A stretch of DNA of 64,000 nt from Mangifera indica (Eukaryota > Streptophyta > Magnoliopsida > Sapindales > Anacardiaceae): contig NC_058154.1 of the NCBI RefSeq assembly GCF_011075055.1, positions 8,935,620 through 8,999,619 on the forward strand, in the 5' to 3' direction. The notes below the pieces were generated by a model. That model ran no database searches. It worked only from the letters and a program-made list of their open reading frames with translations, and was not told the origin of the DNA. The translations under genes were made by a program, and so were the position numbers. The number at the start of each line of letters is the position of its first letter. The stretch's first letter is position 1. Of this stretch, positions 47,534 to 61,086 are shown piece by piece.

Positions 47534-50500
47534 TATTGCTGCACGTCGGTGGATTTTCCACCACATGCCGCAAATTTGGAAAATATTGTGGGAAGGTAAT
47601 AAATATGGAGGCTGCAAAATTGGTGTGAATACATTAGAAGAACATCTTCCCTATAAATGCCACCCTCCCTTTTGTAATTTGATCGATCCAGAAAATATAA
47701 AAATCTCTTCCTCTCCTCGCAATCATTCACCTTTCTCTCAATTCTTTCTTTCACTTTAATTATCTTTCATATTATTTAATTAGATTTAAAATACATTATT
47801 AACACGATCAATTCAAATATATCATAATTTTTTCATTATATCATTATGTTGCTTATAGATTATAAATATCGATATCTCAATTATGATGTCCTAGTTATCT
47901 TTTAATTTCTGTTATACTTCTATTTAATTTTTCCATTATAATTGTATCTTATTTACAACCCGAAATTTACAAAATCATGAATCTAAACCTGAAATCCGAA
48001 ATATCATAAATTTGGACCTGAAGTCCTGAATATCATTTACAACTTGAAGTTTACAAAATTATAACTCTGGACCTGGAGTTCTAAAAACCTTGAATCTAGA
48101 CCTAAACTCTAGAATATCATAAATCTAGATCTGAAGTCCTTAATATTATTTGTAACTTGAAGTTTTAAAATTATGAATCTGGACTTACAGTCCTGAATAT
48201 CATAAATCTATATCTGAAATCTTGAATATCATTTATAACCTGAAATTTACAAAATCATAAATTTGGATCTGAAGTCATGAATTTCATTTGTAACCTAAAG
48301 TTTACAAAAACCATGAATTTGAACTAGAAGTCTTGAATATTATTTGAATATTTATTTTTATTATAGTAATTGTATTCCATTTATTTGAATATTTATTTAT
48401 TTAAATTCTTTATTTTTATTATGATAATTATATCCAATTTGTAATCTAAAGTTTGTAAAATTGTGACAATATATATATGAGCTCGAAGTCCCAAGTTTTA
48501 CGATTTGTAACCTAAAGTTTGTATATATATATATATATATATGGGGTCAGAAGTCCTAAGTTTCATCAAAGTCTATATTTTATACTAACTATATCATATT
48601 TGCAACCTGAAGATTGCATAAATTGTGAAAAATATGAACCTGAAGTCCAAAATATAATCAGAATATATATTATAATATTCTGAATATTAATTACAAAACC
48701 AAAAGTTTTGTAAATATGAGATAATATATGAATCTGAAGCTTCCAAAAATTAATCCCAATATTTCTCCGATAAAATCAACTATTTTATAAATATGAAATA
48801 ATATTTGAACTTAAAGTTTCAAAGATTAATTCATATATATTATCTACAAAACCAGAAGTTTTGTAAATTTAACAATAGTTGAACCTGAAGTTCTTAAAAT
48901 TAGATGGATAATATTAAATGAGTTTTTTATAACTCTTCACCTTTGAATATATGAGCCTTGAAAAATTGTTTAAATAAAATGTCCTAGAATGACAAATACA
49001 AAGCCATTATTTTTCAGTGTCATATCCCTGAAGAATTGCAAACTGAAATATTGATATAACGATAAATCTATTAAATTTGTAGAGAAATTTGAAAGATAGA
49101 TTTGAACATCAGATTCAATAATACTCATAATACCTCTATAATTTAGTATAACTCTGAGATATTCAGAATCTTTTCCTGAATGTGGAAAATAAAATATTCT
49201 CTATATTTTATTTTATGTTTCTATAGTAGCAATATTGGGAAAAGAAATTCTAAATTAATATTTTCTTATTAATGAAAAACCATCAAACTTGCCCTATAAA
49301 TATTACATCATTCTTGGAAGTGAATGCAATTTATCATGGGTGTGAGTAATATCATGAATGAAATAATTTTTAATTCGAAAATGGTTATAATACAAAATAT
49401 CAATCATACTACCAGAAGTAGACTAAGACTGAAATAAAATAAATTATAATGCAAAGTAAACTACAAAACAATAAGTGTGGTTCTAAATGTCATTGGTAGT
49501 GTACCTGTAGTACACACTAACAGTGGGTGGATATATATTAAGCACCTATAATAATTAAATTTTGATAAGTTAGATCCTGTTGATCTAATGAATTTTAATG
49601 TTTCAAAACCTCTTTCAAAAATAAAGGTCATTTGAATGGTGATAGGGATGCCCAAGATTTTTGTAATTAAATCCATCATATATATTTATTTTGGAGTCAT
49701 GAATATTATTTTATATTTTATTATCATATTCTCTTCCTTTCAATATTTTGTGTATGTTATGACTAAAATAATTTTTAAACAAAAGGAAATAGACTCCAAA
49801 ATTGAAGCGTTGACTTCAAAAACTGATGAGAGATACATGTGTTTGGTGGATAGTGCAACAATACACACAATTCTCAAGGAAAATAATTTTTTCTTAACTT
49901 TAGTATTGATTGAAGTTAAAGTAAATATTATATCAAGATTAATCAATTTGATTAAAGGCTCCAAAAGAGCTACAATTTTGTTAAAAAATGGGACCAAATT
50001 AAGCATCAATGATGCATTATATTCAAATAGATCCAGAAAAAATCTACTTAGTTTTAAAGATGTAAGAAAAAATAGTTATCATATTGAAACTATGAGTGAA
50101 AATAGTGTAGAATTCATCTGTATAAGTAGTAATGCCTCCAGAAGAAGGTTTATACTAGAAAAATTATTTGTTTTATCATCTGAATTGTATTATACAATCA
50201 TAAAGACAATTGAAACTTACATAGTAGCGAACTAAAAATTCTTTAATCCAAAAGCATTTATACTTTGGCATGCTAGTTTAGGCTACCTAGGATATACGAT
50301 GATACGTAAGATTATCGAAAATTCATATAGACATACATTAAAGAATTATAAAATTTTATTGTCCAATGAAAAATTCTACACCACTTATTCTCAAGGTAAA
50401 TTAGTAGTAAGACCATCTCCCTCCAAAATTGGAGTTTAATTTTCATTATTCTTACAAAGGATTCAAAGGGACATATGTGGATCCATTCATCCACCAAGTG

Positions 50501-53500
50501 GGTCATTTTGTTATTTTATGGTCTTAATTGATACATTTGCACCATAATCTCATGTTTGTTTATTGTCTACTCGAAATGTTACATTTGCTAAACTGTTAGC
50601 ACAAATTATAAAATTCAATGCACATTTCACAGATTATTCGATCAAGTCAATATGATTAGATAATGCTAGTGAATTTATATCCAAAATATTTGATGATTAT
50701 TGCATGTCTATGGGGATTGAGGTTGAACATCACATCCTGCATGTCCACACACATAATAGATTAACTGAGTCTTTTATCAAACGACTTCAGGTAATTACAC
50801 ATACCTTATTACTAAAAGGTCAATTACCTACTTCTATGTGAGGACATGTTATATTACATATTGTAGCATTAATTTGCTTGCAACCTTCTTTTTATCATCA
50901 ATATTCTCCTCTACAATTAGTCATTGACCACCAACCTGATAGATCTCATTTGAGAATATTTAGTTGTGTTATATATATCCTTATTGTGTCTCCTTAACGC
51001 ATAAAAATAGGACTCCAACATCGTTTGAGAATTTATATTGGATATAATTCACCATTCATTATCAGGTATCTAAAACCATTAACAGGTGATCTTTTTACTG
51101 TACGATTTACAGATTATCACTTTGATGAGACAACATTCCCATCATTAAGGGAAAAGAAAATTAAAGCTTATTTGCATAAACTTACTTGGTATGTACCTAC
51201 CATGTTTCATTTATATTCTTACACATTTCAAAGTGAAATTAAAGTACAGATGATAGTGCGTTTACAAATTATTGCAAACCAAATGTCTGATGCATTTGTA
51301 GAAATGACAAAAGTGACAAGATCACATGTTTCAGTTGCTAATGAACCAATAAGAATTAATGTGACTACTGAACAGTCAATTTGAGCAGTGACTAATCAAT
51401 CTACTATATGTCAAAAGCGTGGTAGACCTGTTAGATTGAAAGACATTGTTTCTCAAAAAAGAAAGGTAAATAATAAAACTAATATCAATTATGATGATCT
51501 TAAAATGAATGAAAAATTTACACTCTCAAATATTCCTCCAGAAAAGGTTAAAGTCCCTAAAGAGACTCAAGCCCCTGAAATGGTATAACTCCTTGAAATG
51601 GTATAAAATCCTGAAGAACAGGAAAATCATAATATTAAAATATCTTTAAATTATACTCATACACGAGAGATGTGAAACTGTGAAATAGTTACAATTGATT
51701 ATATATTCTCATTTGCAGTAGCTATTAGAATTATGAATGATAATAATTTTGAAACACGAATTGTGGCTAAGTGCAAATAAGGACATGATTGGCCTAAGTG
51801 AGAAGAAGCAATTCGAGCAGAATTAGCTTCTCTAGCAAAATGTCAAGTGTTTGGGCCTGTAGTTCTAACATCTCAAGACGTATAACCCGTTGGATATAAA
51901 TGGGTATTTGTGAGAAAAAGAAATGAGAAAAATGAAATTGCTAGATATAAAGTCTAGCAATTTCATCAATTGTACCATATACACCTGTGATGGATATAAT
52001 CACATTCAGTTATTTAATCAGTTTAATAGTCTCTGAAAGACTGGATATGTGTCTAATGGTAGTAGTTACTATTTATTTATATGAAAACTTAGATATTGAA
52101 ATTTATATAAAACTCCCTGAAAGATATAAATTGTCTAAAGTAAAAAATGTCAATTCAAAAGACATGTACTCAATTAAATTACAAAGATCATTGTACGGAT
52201 TAAAACAATTTAGACATATATAGTACAATTACCTCAGTAAATATTTGAAAAAAATGAGCTATGTGAATGACCATTTATGTCTATGTGTTTTTATCAAAAG
52301 GTCAAAATTAAGATTTACCATTATAGCAGTTCATATTGATGATATGAATTTAATTAGGATCCTTGAAGAACTCAAAAAAACTACTGAATATATGAAAAAA
52401 GAATTAAAATGAAGAATTTGGAAAAAACAAAATATTGTCTCAGTCTACAGATCAAACACAATTCAAATGGAATACTTATCCATTAATAAGCATATATTGA
52501 AAAATTATTAAAATATTTTAATATGGATAAGACATATCCTTTAAGCACTCCAATGGTTATTCGGTCTTTTGATCCAAAAATGAATCTATTTCATCCTAAA
52601 AAAGAAGATGAAAAGATATTTAATCCTGAAATACTGTATTTTAATGTCATTGGAGCTTTATTATATTTGGCCTAATGTACTTGATCGAATATATCCTTCG
52701 CAGTTAATTTATTTATCCAATTTAGCTCTATACCAACTTATCGTCACTAGAATAGGATCAAACATATACTTCGTTACCTATGTGAAACTAGAGATTTGAG
52801 ATTATTCTATTCTGTCAAATCTCCTAAGAATCCTAGTTTGGTTGGATATGCAAATGTTGGTTATCTTTCTAACCCGTATAAAGCCTATTTATGTACGAGA
52901 TATGTTTTCACTTATAATGACACAGTAATATCCTAGTGCTCTACCAAACAGACTTTGGTTGCAATGTCTTCAAATCATTTAGAGATTCTAGCTCTTCATG
53001 AAGGCAGCCGAGAATGCATATAGTTACGGTCTATCATCTATCATATCCGAAATATATGCAGTCTTTCTTCTACAAAAAACACTTCTTTCATATTATAAGA
53101 AGATAATGCAATATGTATTACCCAAATTAGAGGTGGATACATCAAAGGAGACAAAACCAAACATATCTCACCAAAATTCTTTTGCACTCATGAGCTCTGG
53201 CAAAGTAGAAAAATTAATGTCAAGCAAATAAAATCCAATGAGAGTATTGCAAATTTATTTACCAAGACACTATTGACATCAACATTTAAGAAGTTAGTGT
53301 ATAACATCGGTATGCGGTGACTTATCAGGAGGAGCATTAATCAGGGGGAGCATTTATCAGATAAATTTTTGAAGTTTATCATATATTGGACAAAATGCGC
53401 ACTATACTCTTTTTTCCTTCACTAGGTTTTTTCCTATTGGGTTTTTCTAATAAGATTTTTAATGAGACAGTTTAAGCACGTTCAACACCAACTTACAGAA

Positions 53501-53874
53501 CATTAAATAATTATATTATTTTGTTTTGCTTTTTATCCCATTGAGTTTTTCCTTAGTAAGGTTAATATACTTATTTATAAGTGGTGAAAATCTAACGAAA
53601 AGTGTTGCATGTCTGATGGATTTTCCACCACATGTTGCAAATTTGGAAAATATTATGGGAAGGCAATAAAATGGAGGCTAGAAAATTGGTGTGAATACAT
53701 TTAATATGGAGGCTAGTAGAAGAACATTTTCCCTATAAATACCACCCTCCCTTTTGTAATTTGAACGATCTAGAATTTATAAAAATCTCTTTCTCTCCTC
53801 TCAATTACTCACCTTTCTCTGAATTCTTTCTTTCATTTCAATTATCTTTCATATTATTTAATTAGTTTATAACA
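47534..53874 (+). mobile_element. Decayed Ty1/copia retrotransposon
   Basis: 5' LTR 47534-47795 and 3' LTR 53603-53874 share GGATTTTCCACCACATG, CCTATAAATRCCACCCTCCC and the same ends. A TTAACACGATCAATTC-type primer-site region follows the 5' LTR. The long leader carries a minisatellite. Then come gag traces (about 48950-49790), protease plus GAG-pre-integrase (49790-50235; CLVDSATIHTIL, NLLSFKD), integrase (50255-51000), the chromodomain-distal part (51025-51590), reverse transcriptase (KWVFVRKRN near 51900, RSLYGLKQ near 52185), and an RNase H tail (ANLFTKTL near 53250) followed by a CAGGGGGAGC purine tract. Many stops, so non-functional. Confidence 0.9.
47930..48760. repeat. Leader minisatellite of the copia element
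   Basis: Repeated words ATCTGGACCTGAAGTCCTGA, AATATCATTTGTAAC and TTGAAGTTTACAAAATC alternate with a spacing of about 25-55 bp in imperfect tandem. The same array, with its own variants, recurs at about 53970-54680. Confidence 0.75.
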
Positions 53875-54690
53875 CGTTATCAATACGATCAATTCAGGTA
53901 TATCATAATTTTTTCATTATATCATTATGTTGCTTATAGATTATAAATACGGATATCTCAGTTATGATATCTCAGTATCTTATTTGTAACCCGAAGTTTG
54001 TAAAATCATAAATCTGGACCTAAAGTCCGGAATATCATAAATTTGAACTTGAAGTTTGGAATATCATTTGCAACTTGAAGTTTGCAAAATTATTGAATCT
54101 AGACCTAAAGTATGAAATATCATAAATCTAGACCCGAAGTCCTAAATATTATTTGTAACTTAAAGTTTCAAAATTATGAATCTGGACTTACAATCCTGAA
54201 TATCATGAATCTCGATCTGAAATCTTGAATATTATTTGTAATTCAAAGTTTATAAAATCATAAATTTGGATCTGAAGTCATAAATTTCATTTGTAACTTA
54301 AAGTTTACAAAAACCATGAATCTAGACCAGAACTCCTAAATATTATTTGAATATTTATTTTTATTATAGTAATTATATGCTATTAATTTGAATATTTATT
54401 TATTTGAATCTTTATTAATTTGAATTCTTTATTTTTATTATGATAATTATATCCGATTTGTAATCTGAAATTTGTAAAATTGTGACAATAATTATATGGG
54501 CCCGAAGTCCCAAGTTTTACGATTTGCAAAGTTTGCATAAATTATAAAAAATATAAACTTGAAGTCCAAAATATAATTAGAATACATATTATAATATTTT
54601 GAATACTAATTACAAAATCAGAAGTTTTGTAAATATAAGATAATATATGAACCTAAGGCTTCCAAAAATTAATCCAAAAATTATCTTTCA
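53875..54690 (+). mobile_element. Second copy of the copia leader after the 3' LTR
   Basis: The 3' LTR is followed by a primer-site-like CGTTATCAATACGATC and then by the same leader minisatellite that follows the 5' LTR. It stops near 54690 (CTTCCAAAAATTAATCC). This is the order LTR-internal-LTR-internal start, as left by a tandem element truncated on its right. Confidence 0.75.
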
Positions 54691-55835
54691 TATTGTTTAG
54701 TTAGATTTATAACAAGTATGATGGGAAGAAAGATTTTCTTATTGCTCTTACGTTTAAAAAATAAAAGGGTCTAAAGTGGAGGGGTGGTGGTGGGTTACTT
54801 ACAGAATTTCGCCACATGTCTCTCCTTTTAATTATATGAAAAGGTAAATTTCTTCGCGTGTAGAAAATCTATTATTTGTAACATGAATAATAGTGGAGAA
54901 CATTCATTGATAGGAGTAAATTATTTAAACGAGGCACATTATTAGACTATTTTTTTACTAGGATTATCCCATTGGATTTTTTTAATACGATTTTTAATAA
55001 TTATATTTTTTATTTTATTATAAATAATGACTTTTCTTCAGGCAAAAAAAAAAAAATTACTTTTTAATCTTAAAAGGAAAATAGGTAGGACGCAAATTCT
55101 GTAAATTGCCCCTACCCCACTTTCATTTATGGGTACACACCCCCTTTTTTTTTTTTTTTTGAGAAGTTAAGAAAATTAAGAAAAATTTCCCCATAAAATT
55201 CCGTACTTTGATCATGTATATTACAATTATCTTTTAATTACTCAGACTAGACAAGACCAATACACAAATCATTATTAGATGAGACCAACATATCACACCA
55301 TTTATATACCAATATAATAAAATCTGATTACCTTATCTAATCATATTTATTAGATATATGTATGATTAAATTTTATTGAATAAGAGTATCATAGGTGAAG
55401 TAACAAAGTTGATCTCCCCTAAAATTTTCTCTTTATATTACAACACAAAAATATTTTTTATGAGTATCTCATTATATAAAAATAAATTAGGTGAAATAAA
55501 TATGTTTAAATTTTAATCTCATATGAAATTAAAATAATAATAAATTTATAGATACTCGTAGTCAATTAAACATCATATGATGTGTCATCATATATAGTAT
55601 AAAATATCATTACATGATGTATAATATGATCATCTCACTTAAACAACAATAAAATTGTATATATAAATAATAATATGTTATCATATGGTTGAATATTGTT
55701 TTATTTTTACTATAAAACTACCCATTTTATAAGATATATTAAATAGTCATATTCCTCCACTTTGGTCTTTTATTCCACTGAGTTTTTCATTAGCAAAGTT
55801 AATATAATTGTTTGTAAGTGATGAAAATCTAAAAG
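54691..55835. other. Repeat-derived spacer
   Basis: Contains copia pre-LTR words (CCCATTGGATTTTTTTAATA near 54970; CACTGAGTTTTTCATTAG near 55777) and a partial MITE-like stretch at about 55550-55690. No gene seen. Confidence 0.45.
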
Positions 55836-56290
55836 GAAATGTTTTTATATTTGGTGGCTTTCCACCAAATGAAAACAATAAATGTTTGGGCAACATATTA
55901 ATTAAAAACAGTGTGCATTTAATACTCTGGGTGACACATTTAAATGCATTATCAAAGTCATAATTGTGTCGCCCAAAACATTAAATGTACACAGTCTTTA
56001 ATTTATATGCCACCCAAATATTTATTGTTTTCATTTGGTGAAAAATCATCAAATATACAACACTTTCATTTGGTGGTGAAAACAATAAATGTTTGGGCAG
56101 TATATTAATTAAAAGTAGTGTGCATTTAATACTCTGGGTGACACATTTAAATGCATTATCAAAGTTATAATTGTGTCACCCAAAACATTAAATATGTACG
56201 GTCTTTAATTTATACGTCACCCAAATGTTTATTGTTTTCATTTGGTGGAAAGTCATTGAATATACAACACTTTCCACCTTAGTTAACATA
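55836..56290. repeat. Two tandem palindromic LTR-like units
   Basis: Each unit of about 225 bp reads nearly the same on both strands: CACCAAATGAAAACAATAAA faces TTTATTGTTTTCATTTGGTG, and GTGTGCATTTAATACT faces AACATTAAATGTACAC. The first is 55836-56066; the second, 56067-56290, is fused to it. Words like those before copia LTRs precede the first unit. Confidence 0.75.
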
Positions 56291-56384
56291 TAGCATTGTA
56301 ATTTTCTTGTTAAACATACATTAAATAATCACATTCTTTTATTTTAGTTTTTCATCCCATTTCTTTAATAGAATTAATATAATT

Positions 56385-56650
56385 ATTTGTAAGTGTTATA
56401 TTTCCGATAGCTTTCCACCAAATGATAATGATAAAAAAGATTGGATATCACATTAATTAAGAGTGGTGTGCATTTAATACTTTAAGTGACACATTTAAAT
56501 GCATTGTCAATGTCATAAATGTGCCATCAAAATATTAAATGTACACTGTCTTTATTAATTAACGCAGCATCCAAACATTATTATTTTCATACACAGAAAA
56601 CCATAAAATATATAAACACTTTCCATCTTATTATTTGCATTGCAATTTTC
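56385..56650. repeat. Third, diverged palindromic unit
   Basis: Starts ATTTCCGATAGCTTTCCACC and ends TAAACACTTTCCATC; the middle keeps GTGTGCATTTAATACTTTAA and ATTAAATGTACACTGTC. Confidence 0.6.
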
Positions 56651-57441
56651 TTGTTAAAATATATGATGTATACAAAAAATAGATAAGGCCATCATTTTAT
56701 TTTATGATATCTAATATTTATTTTAAGTTTTATTCATCTAAGTTTTATTAATTAGATATTTTGGAAATAAATGTAATAAGTATGATTAAATTTTATTCAA
56801 TAACTAAGTATCCTAGATGATGTAATAAAAGCTGATCTCACCTAAAATTTTCTGTTTATTTCCCTAAGATTTTTTACATAAATATCTCATTGTATAAAAA
56901 ATCTTAGGTGAAATAAATATATTTTAATTTTAATTTCATACAAAATAAAAAATAATAATAATAAAAACATATATATTATAAAATATCAATAAATGATACA
57001 ATATGCTCGTCAAACTTTAAACAAACCTATCACATCATCTGATAAAATCTTATTACATAAATATTTATTTAATTTCAATTAAAATAAATACATATATGAA
57101 ATAATTTTATTATATAAATGTATAAATAATGTAATCCCACTTGTGTATTGAATCTTAAATGTACATCTAAGAAGGAAAACATAAATTCTGGTACTTCACT
57201 AAAATTAAGAAGAAAATGAAAGAGGAGGCATCAAAAGGGCTAGAAGGACTTACCTGCTTCTTTGTCTAGTAAAAGGATTACAATGTAAACTCATAATTAT
57301 TTAACAACTAAAATACCCTAAAACCATATTACTTCTTCACAGGACCAACATTTTTATCTTCAAGAATATTTAATTTCTTACTTGAATTAGAATGTTCCTT
57401 CCAGATTGAATCAATCATACTGACAAACGAAACCCCAAATT
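56651..57441. other. Spacer downstream of the X8 gene
   Basis: AT-rich 3' side of the minus-strand X8 gene. No gene or bounded element seen. Confidence 0.45.
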
Positions 57442-58667
57442 CTAAGCATAGATGCAGCTACCATAACCTGCATAAATGAGCCAAAACACCCTGTTTTACT
57501 TCCCATTCTCAACATAAACATGATGAATAATAAAAGTCTAGTGTTTTTAAAATCGGATCGATGATTATCTTACTAAATTGATCATCTTACTAATTTACAG
57601 TTTAACTGATTCAATCTATTATGAAATTATTATATATTTTATGAATAGTATTAAACATTTATAATATTTTTTACGTATAACATTTGAAACATTTAAAATA
57701 TAATTTTAAATATATTAATTAAATAATTGACTTCAATTACATAGATAAAAGAAAAAATTCAATTATAAATTATTGGTTTTAAATAGTTTTTTCTAGTACA
57801 ATGAATTTATTGAGTTTAAGTAAATTTTAAATAAGTTAATATTTATATATATATCAAATCAAACTATAAAATTAAATCATACTTTAAAGTGGGGCATGGG
57901 CTGGTTTTAAAAATACTAAATAAAATTATATGTATACATTTTTAAATACACAATTAAGTATAAAATTAATTTATCATCATATAATTATATGATTTTGAAT
58001 TATAAATAAAATAACATCCAAATAAATTAAACAATAACACATAATTTCTCTACCCAATTGTGAGCCCATGCCCAAACAGAATGTGAATATATGTTCAACT
58101 TACTTGGATCTGTGACGACAACAAGAGCAGAGTTCCTGAAGTCACAATTCCAGTGGTTCCGTCCATAAGCTTGGTAGTAGAGATTCATGGCGATGGAGGC
58201 GTGGTTCATCAGATTATCAGGGGAACTGCACGGGCAACCTTTCTGCAAAGTCCAGCAGTCCACATGAGCGCATGCGTAATTGATATTTGCTAGAAGAGCG
58301 GCCTGGTCCGACGAAGGCTTCGCCACACACCATGTTTTCTGCTATTCAAATTATTTTCAGATTCATTGATAACCTTTTTCTTAGGGTTAATAAGTTTGAT
58401 TTTACCTGCTGCTGTTGCCGTCCATTAGTCCCGTTAGTCGTCGCTAAAGTTCCTCCTAACACAATTCAAAGAAATTTAAATTATAAGTACATTCTGAATA
58501 CCAGCAAAAGGTAAAAAAACAGAAAAGGAGGGAAAGAGTACGGATAAAAGCAACTTTTGATGAAATCACAGAGAAGAAAGAGGTAACAATGTACCTGTAA
58601 TGGAAGACAAAGAGGAGAAGAAGAAGAAGAAGAAGAAAAGGAAGAAAAAAGCTGATGATTTGGGCAT
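57442..58667 (-). CDS. Small secreted X8-domain protein (Ole e 10 / callose-binding-like)
   Basis: Exons in order: 58667-58595, 58455-58406, 58338-58104 and 57467-57442, giving 127 aa. Residues 1-24 (MPKSSAFFLLF, then Phe/Ser-rich) form a signal peptide. A short Thr/Asn/Gly/Gln linker (25-41) leads into a single X8 domain at 42-127, starting KTWCVAKPSSDQ, with Cys at 45, 64, 69, 76, 78, 106 and 124. The C-terminus SYGSCIYA supplies the last Cys and comes from a 26-nt final exon, chosen because the GTAAGT donor at 58103 and the ATGCAG acceptor keep frame and complete the domain; reading through the donor would lose that Cys. No GPI-type tail. X8 proteins bind beta-1,3-glucan (callose) in the cell wall, often at plasmodesmata or in pollen. 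Confidence 0.9.
57537..57915. repeat. MITE-like insert in intron 3 of the X8 gene
   Basis: Ends GTGTTTTTAAAATCGG and, inverted, GTATTTTTAAAACCAG are inverted repeats, flanked by CTA on each side. The middle is AT-rich. A second, partial MITE-like stretch follows at about 57921-58043. Confidence 0.5.
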
Positions 58668-58700
58668 TGTTGAAGTGGCGATGATGAATGAAACTGAGGT

Positions 58701-58710
58701 GGGATATAAA
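58701..58710 (-). promoter_or_regulatory. TATA box of the X8 gene
   Basis: Minus strand TTTATATCCC about 34 nt upstream of the ATG at 58667, preceded by a pyrimidine-rich CCCCTCCC. The leader would be very short. Confidence 0.5.
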
Positions 58711-58974
58711 GGGAGGGGAAAGGGTTGATGCAACGGCTAAATTCATTGAGTGGAGAGCCGTTTGTGCTGGGAGTGGGACAAGTGAAAAGACAGGCGCTCA
58801 CGTGATGCTGACTGATCATTGTCCTTGTGCCGTTGGGTTTTTTCTTGAATGAATGCCACGACTTTAGTTTTTGCTTCCGATTTGGATAAAAAGGTTGTTC
58901 AGACTTCAAAATTACTTGTTAGTCCTCAAATTGAATATTTAAATTATGGGGTCCCCAGTTACTTTATTAACAAT

Positions 58975-59165
58975 AATATATATAAAAATATATATATAAT
59001 TTTATATATAAATAATAACATATTATTATATAATAAAATAATTTTAAATTTAAAATAAAATAATTTTAAATTAAAAATAAAATAATATTTAATTATATAA
59101 TGATAAATTATTATTTATCTATATAATTTTATTGTTATTTTGTATATTAAAAAGTTATTTTTTGT
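58975..59165. repeat. Short MITE-like repeat
   Basis: AATATATATAAAAATATATA followed by ACATATTATTATATAATAAA and the mirrored ATAATGATAAATTATTATTT; same family as 62109-62283. Confidence 0.5.
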
Positions 59166-59415
59166 TGTATAAAATTTGTAACATGAGTAAAATAAAAGTC
59201 AACTAACTATGTCACACCCATTGTTTGATGTAATTAAAGGTTTTTACCCTTTAAGTTTAAACCGTCCAACTTCCCAACTATCATCCATTTCTACCAATGA
59301 ATTTTGTTTGGTATGACTATTTTGTCACTTTGTTAAAATTATAAAAATACCCATCACACTTAATACATATATTAACTTAACAATATATACTTACAAAATT
59401 AAAAGTTATCACTTA

Positions 59416-59900
59416 GGGTCCTTTGTTTAGAATGTTTTAAATATTAATTTGGTAATCTATTTTTTATTGCTTACATTACTTTGTTTAGTTTATTAATAAT
59501 AAAATATTATAATAATCTTCTATTATTAATGCTGACGTGACAGGTAATATAGATGATAATCTGATTACCAATTTTATCTTAGGTATTAAAATATTACTAA
59601 GATAATTTTAATTTTATTATAATTATATTATTATTTATTAATTTTTTAAGACAAAAATAAATTTATTTTTATTTAATATAATAAATAATATAAAATATAT
59701 TTAAAAATAATTATATTCAAGAGCATTTAAATAAAATAATTTATATCATTAACCAAACGCATTAATTATTTATATTATCCATTTTTACTAAATTTTGTCA
59801 AACATAGTAATTATTTATACCTAGTAATCTTTTCAGTAATCTATCTTCAAGGTAATCTCTTTATTTAAGTAATAAAATATTACCCAAACCAAACGTCTCC
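59416..59900. mobile_element. Tourist-like MITE, 485 bp
   Basis: Left end GGGTCCTTTGTTTAGAATG; right end, inverted, GGAGACGTTTGGTTTGGGTA. Exact TTA duplication at 59413-59415 and 59901-59903. Internal sequence matches the copies at 27310 and 34427. Confidence 0.75.
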
Positions 59901-59957
59901 TTAGGTCTTTGAAAATTATCAAAACTCCAATGAAAATTTACATATGCACCCCTTGAA

Positions 59958-61086
59958 TAGTCCTAGCCACAGTTCATGAACCGGAGGTTTCGATTTGAAA
60001 CCATTGGTTCATGGTTTGAATAAATAAGGACCCTGAACCGAAACTATAATAGGACGATTTGTAACCGATTCGAAATCGATGGTTCCGGTTCATGACCCCA
60101 GTTCAAAACCGACGATTCCAGTTCATGGCCCCGGTTCAAAATCGACATTGAATCGTTAATTCCAATACATGATCTTGATTAAATATTTAAATTATTAATT
60201 ACAATAATTGAAAATTAAATGAAAGGTTTGAACTTAATTTTTCAATTAAGCTTCTTACGTATCTTCTTGGGGTTTAGAAGAATCAAAACCTACATAGTTC
60301 TCTTACCTTTGCATATCCAATAGCCGACAATACCCTCTTACCTTATCATTCACCTCCGCTATTTTGACTATTATTTTTTGTCATCGAACTATTCATAGTT
60401 AAATCAAACAATTAATTTGGCTCTTGCACTATCCTCTTTTATATAATAAATAAATTTAATTATATAAATAAATTATATTATTAATTATGAAAGATAATAA
60501 TAAATAATAAATAAAATTAATTATAGGAATAAATTCTATAATTAATTATGAATTGTATAATAAAAATATAAATTAAAATTAATAAAAAATAAAGAAAAAA
60601 TTAAATTAAATTTGAGAAAATTTGATTGAAAGATTGAAAGAGTATTAAGAATTGAAAGGATGAGAATGAGAGTAAATGAGAGAGTTTGAAGGATTTAGTG
60701 TGAGAGAGTTGAGAGATTAAATGGATATATATAGGAAAAATTTTAAAAAGGGGGGTGAAACGAAATTTAGAAAATATGCAATGGACCTCCCCTGCAAAAG
60801 ATTTTGAATCCCCTGAATATTTGTAAGGAATCGTTGGTTCCTTTTTTTAAAAATTTAAAAAAATTCAAAAAATTCAAAAAAAAATAAAATTACTAGTTCA
60901 GAAGATATAAACCGCCTATTCATAAACTGGATGTAAACCAGCGGTTTTACGGTTTAAAATTATATAAACCAGAACCGAACCGTCAAAATTTGGTTTTGGT
61001 TTTGGTTCAATCTGATTTCGGTTCCGATTTTATCTGGGTCGATTTAGGTCCAGTTCACGGGCCAAACTAGCCCGTGGCTAGGTCTA
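59958..61086. mobile_element. hAT-like non-autonomous element, 1129 bp
   Basis: Left end TAGTCCTAGCCAC and inverted right end TAGACCTAGCCAC (12 of 13), with a 7-bp duplication CCTTGAA at 59951-59957 and 61087-61093; it may be 8 bp with decay. Inside, GGTTC(A/C)-rich words (CCGGTTCATG, CAGTTCAAAACCGA) recur in direct and inverted order. No transposase frame. Confidence 0.75.

Noticed and set aside
58481..58909. 142-codon minus-strand frame upstream of the X8 gene
   Set aside because: Overlaps the real signal-peptide exon in another frame and crosses the promoter; low-complexity Ser/Leu.
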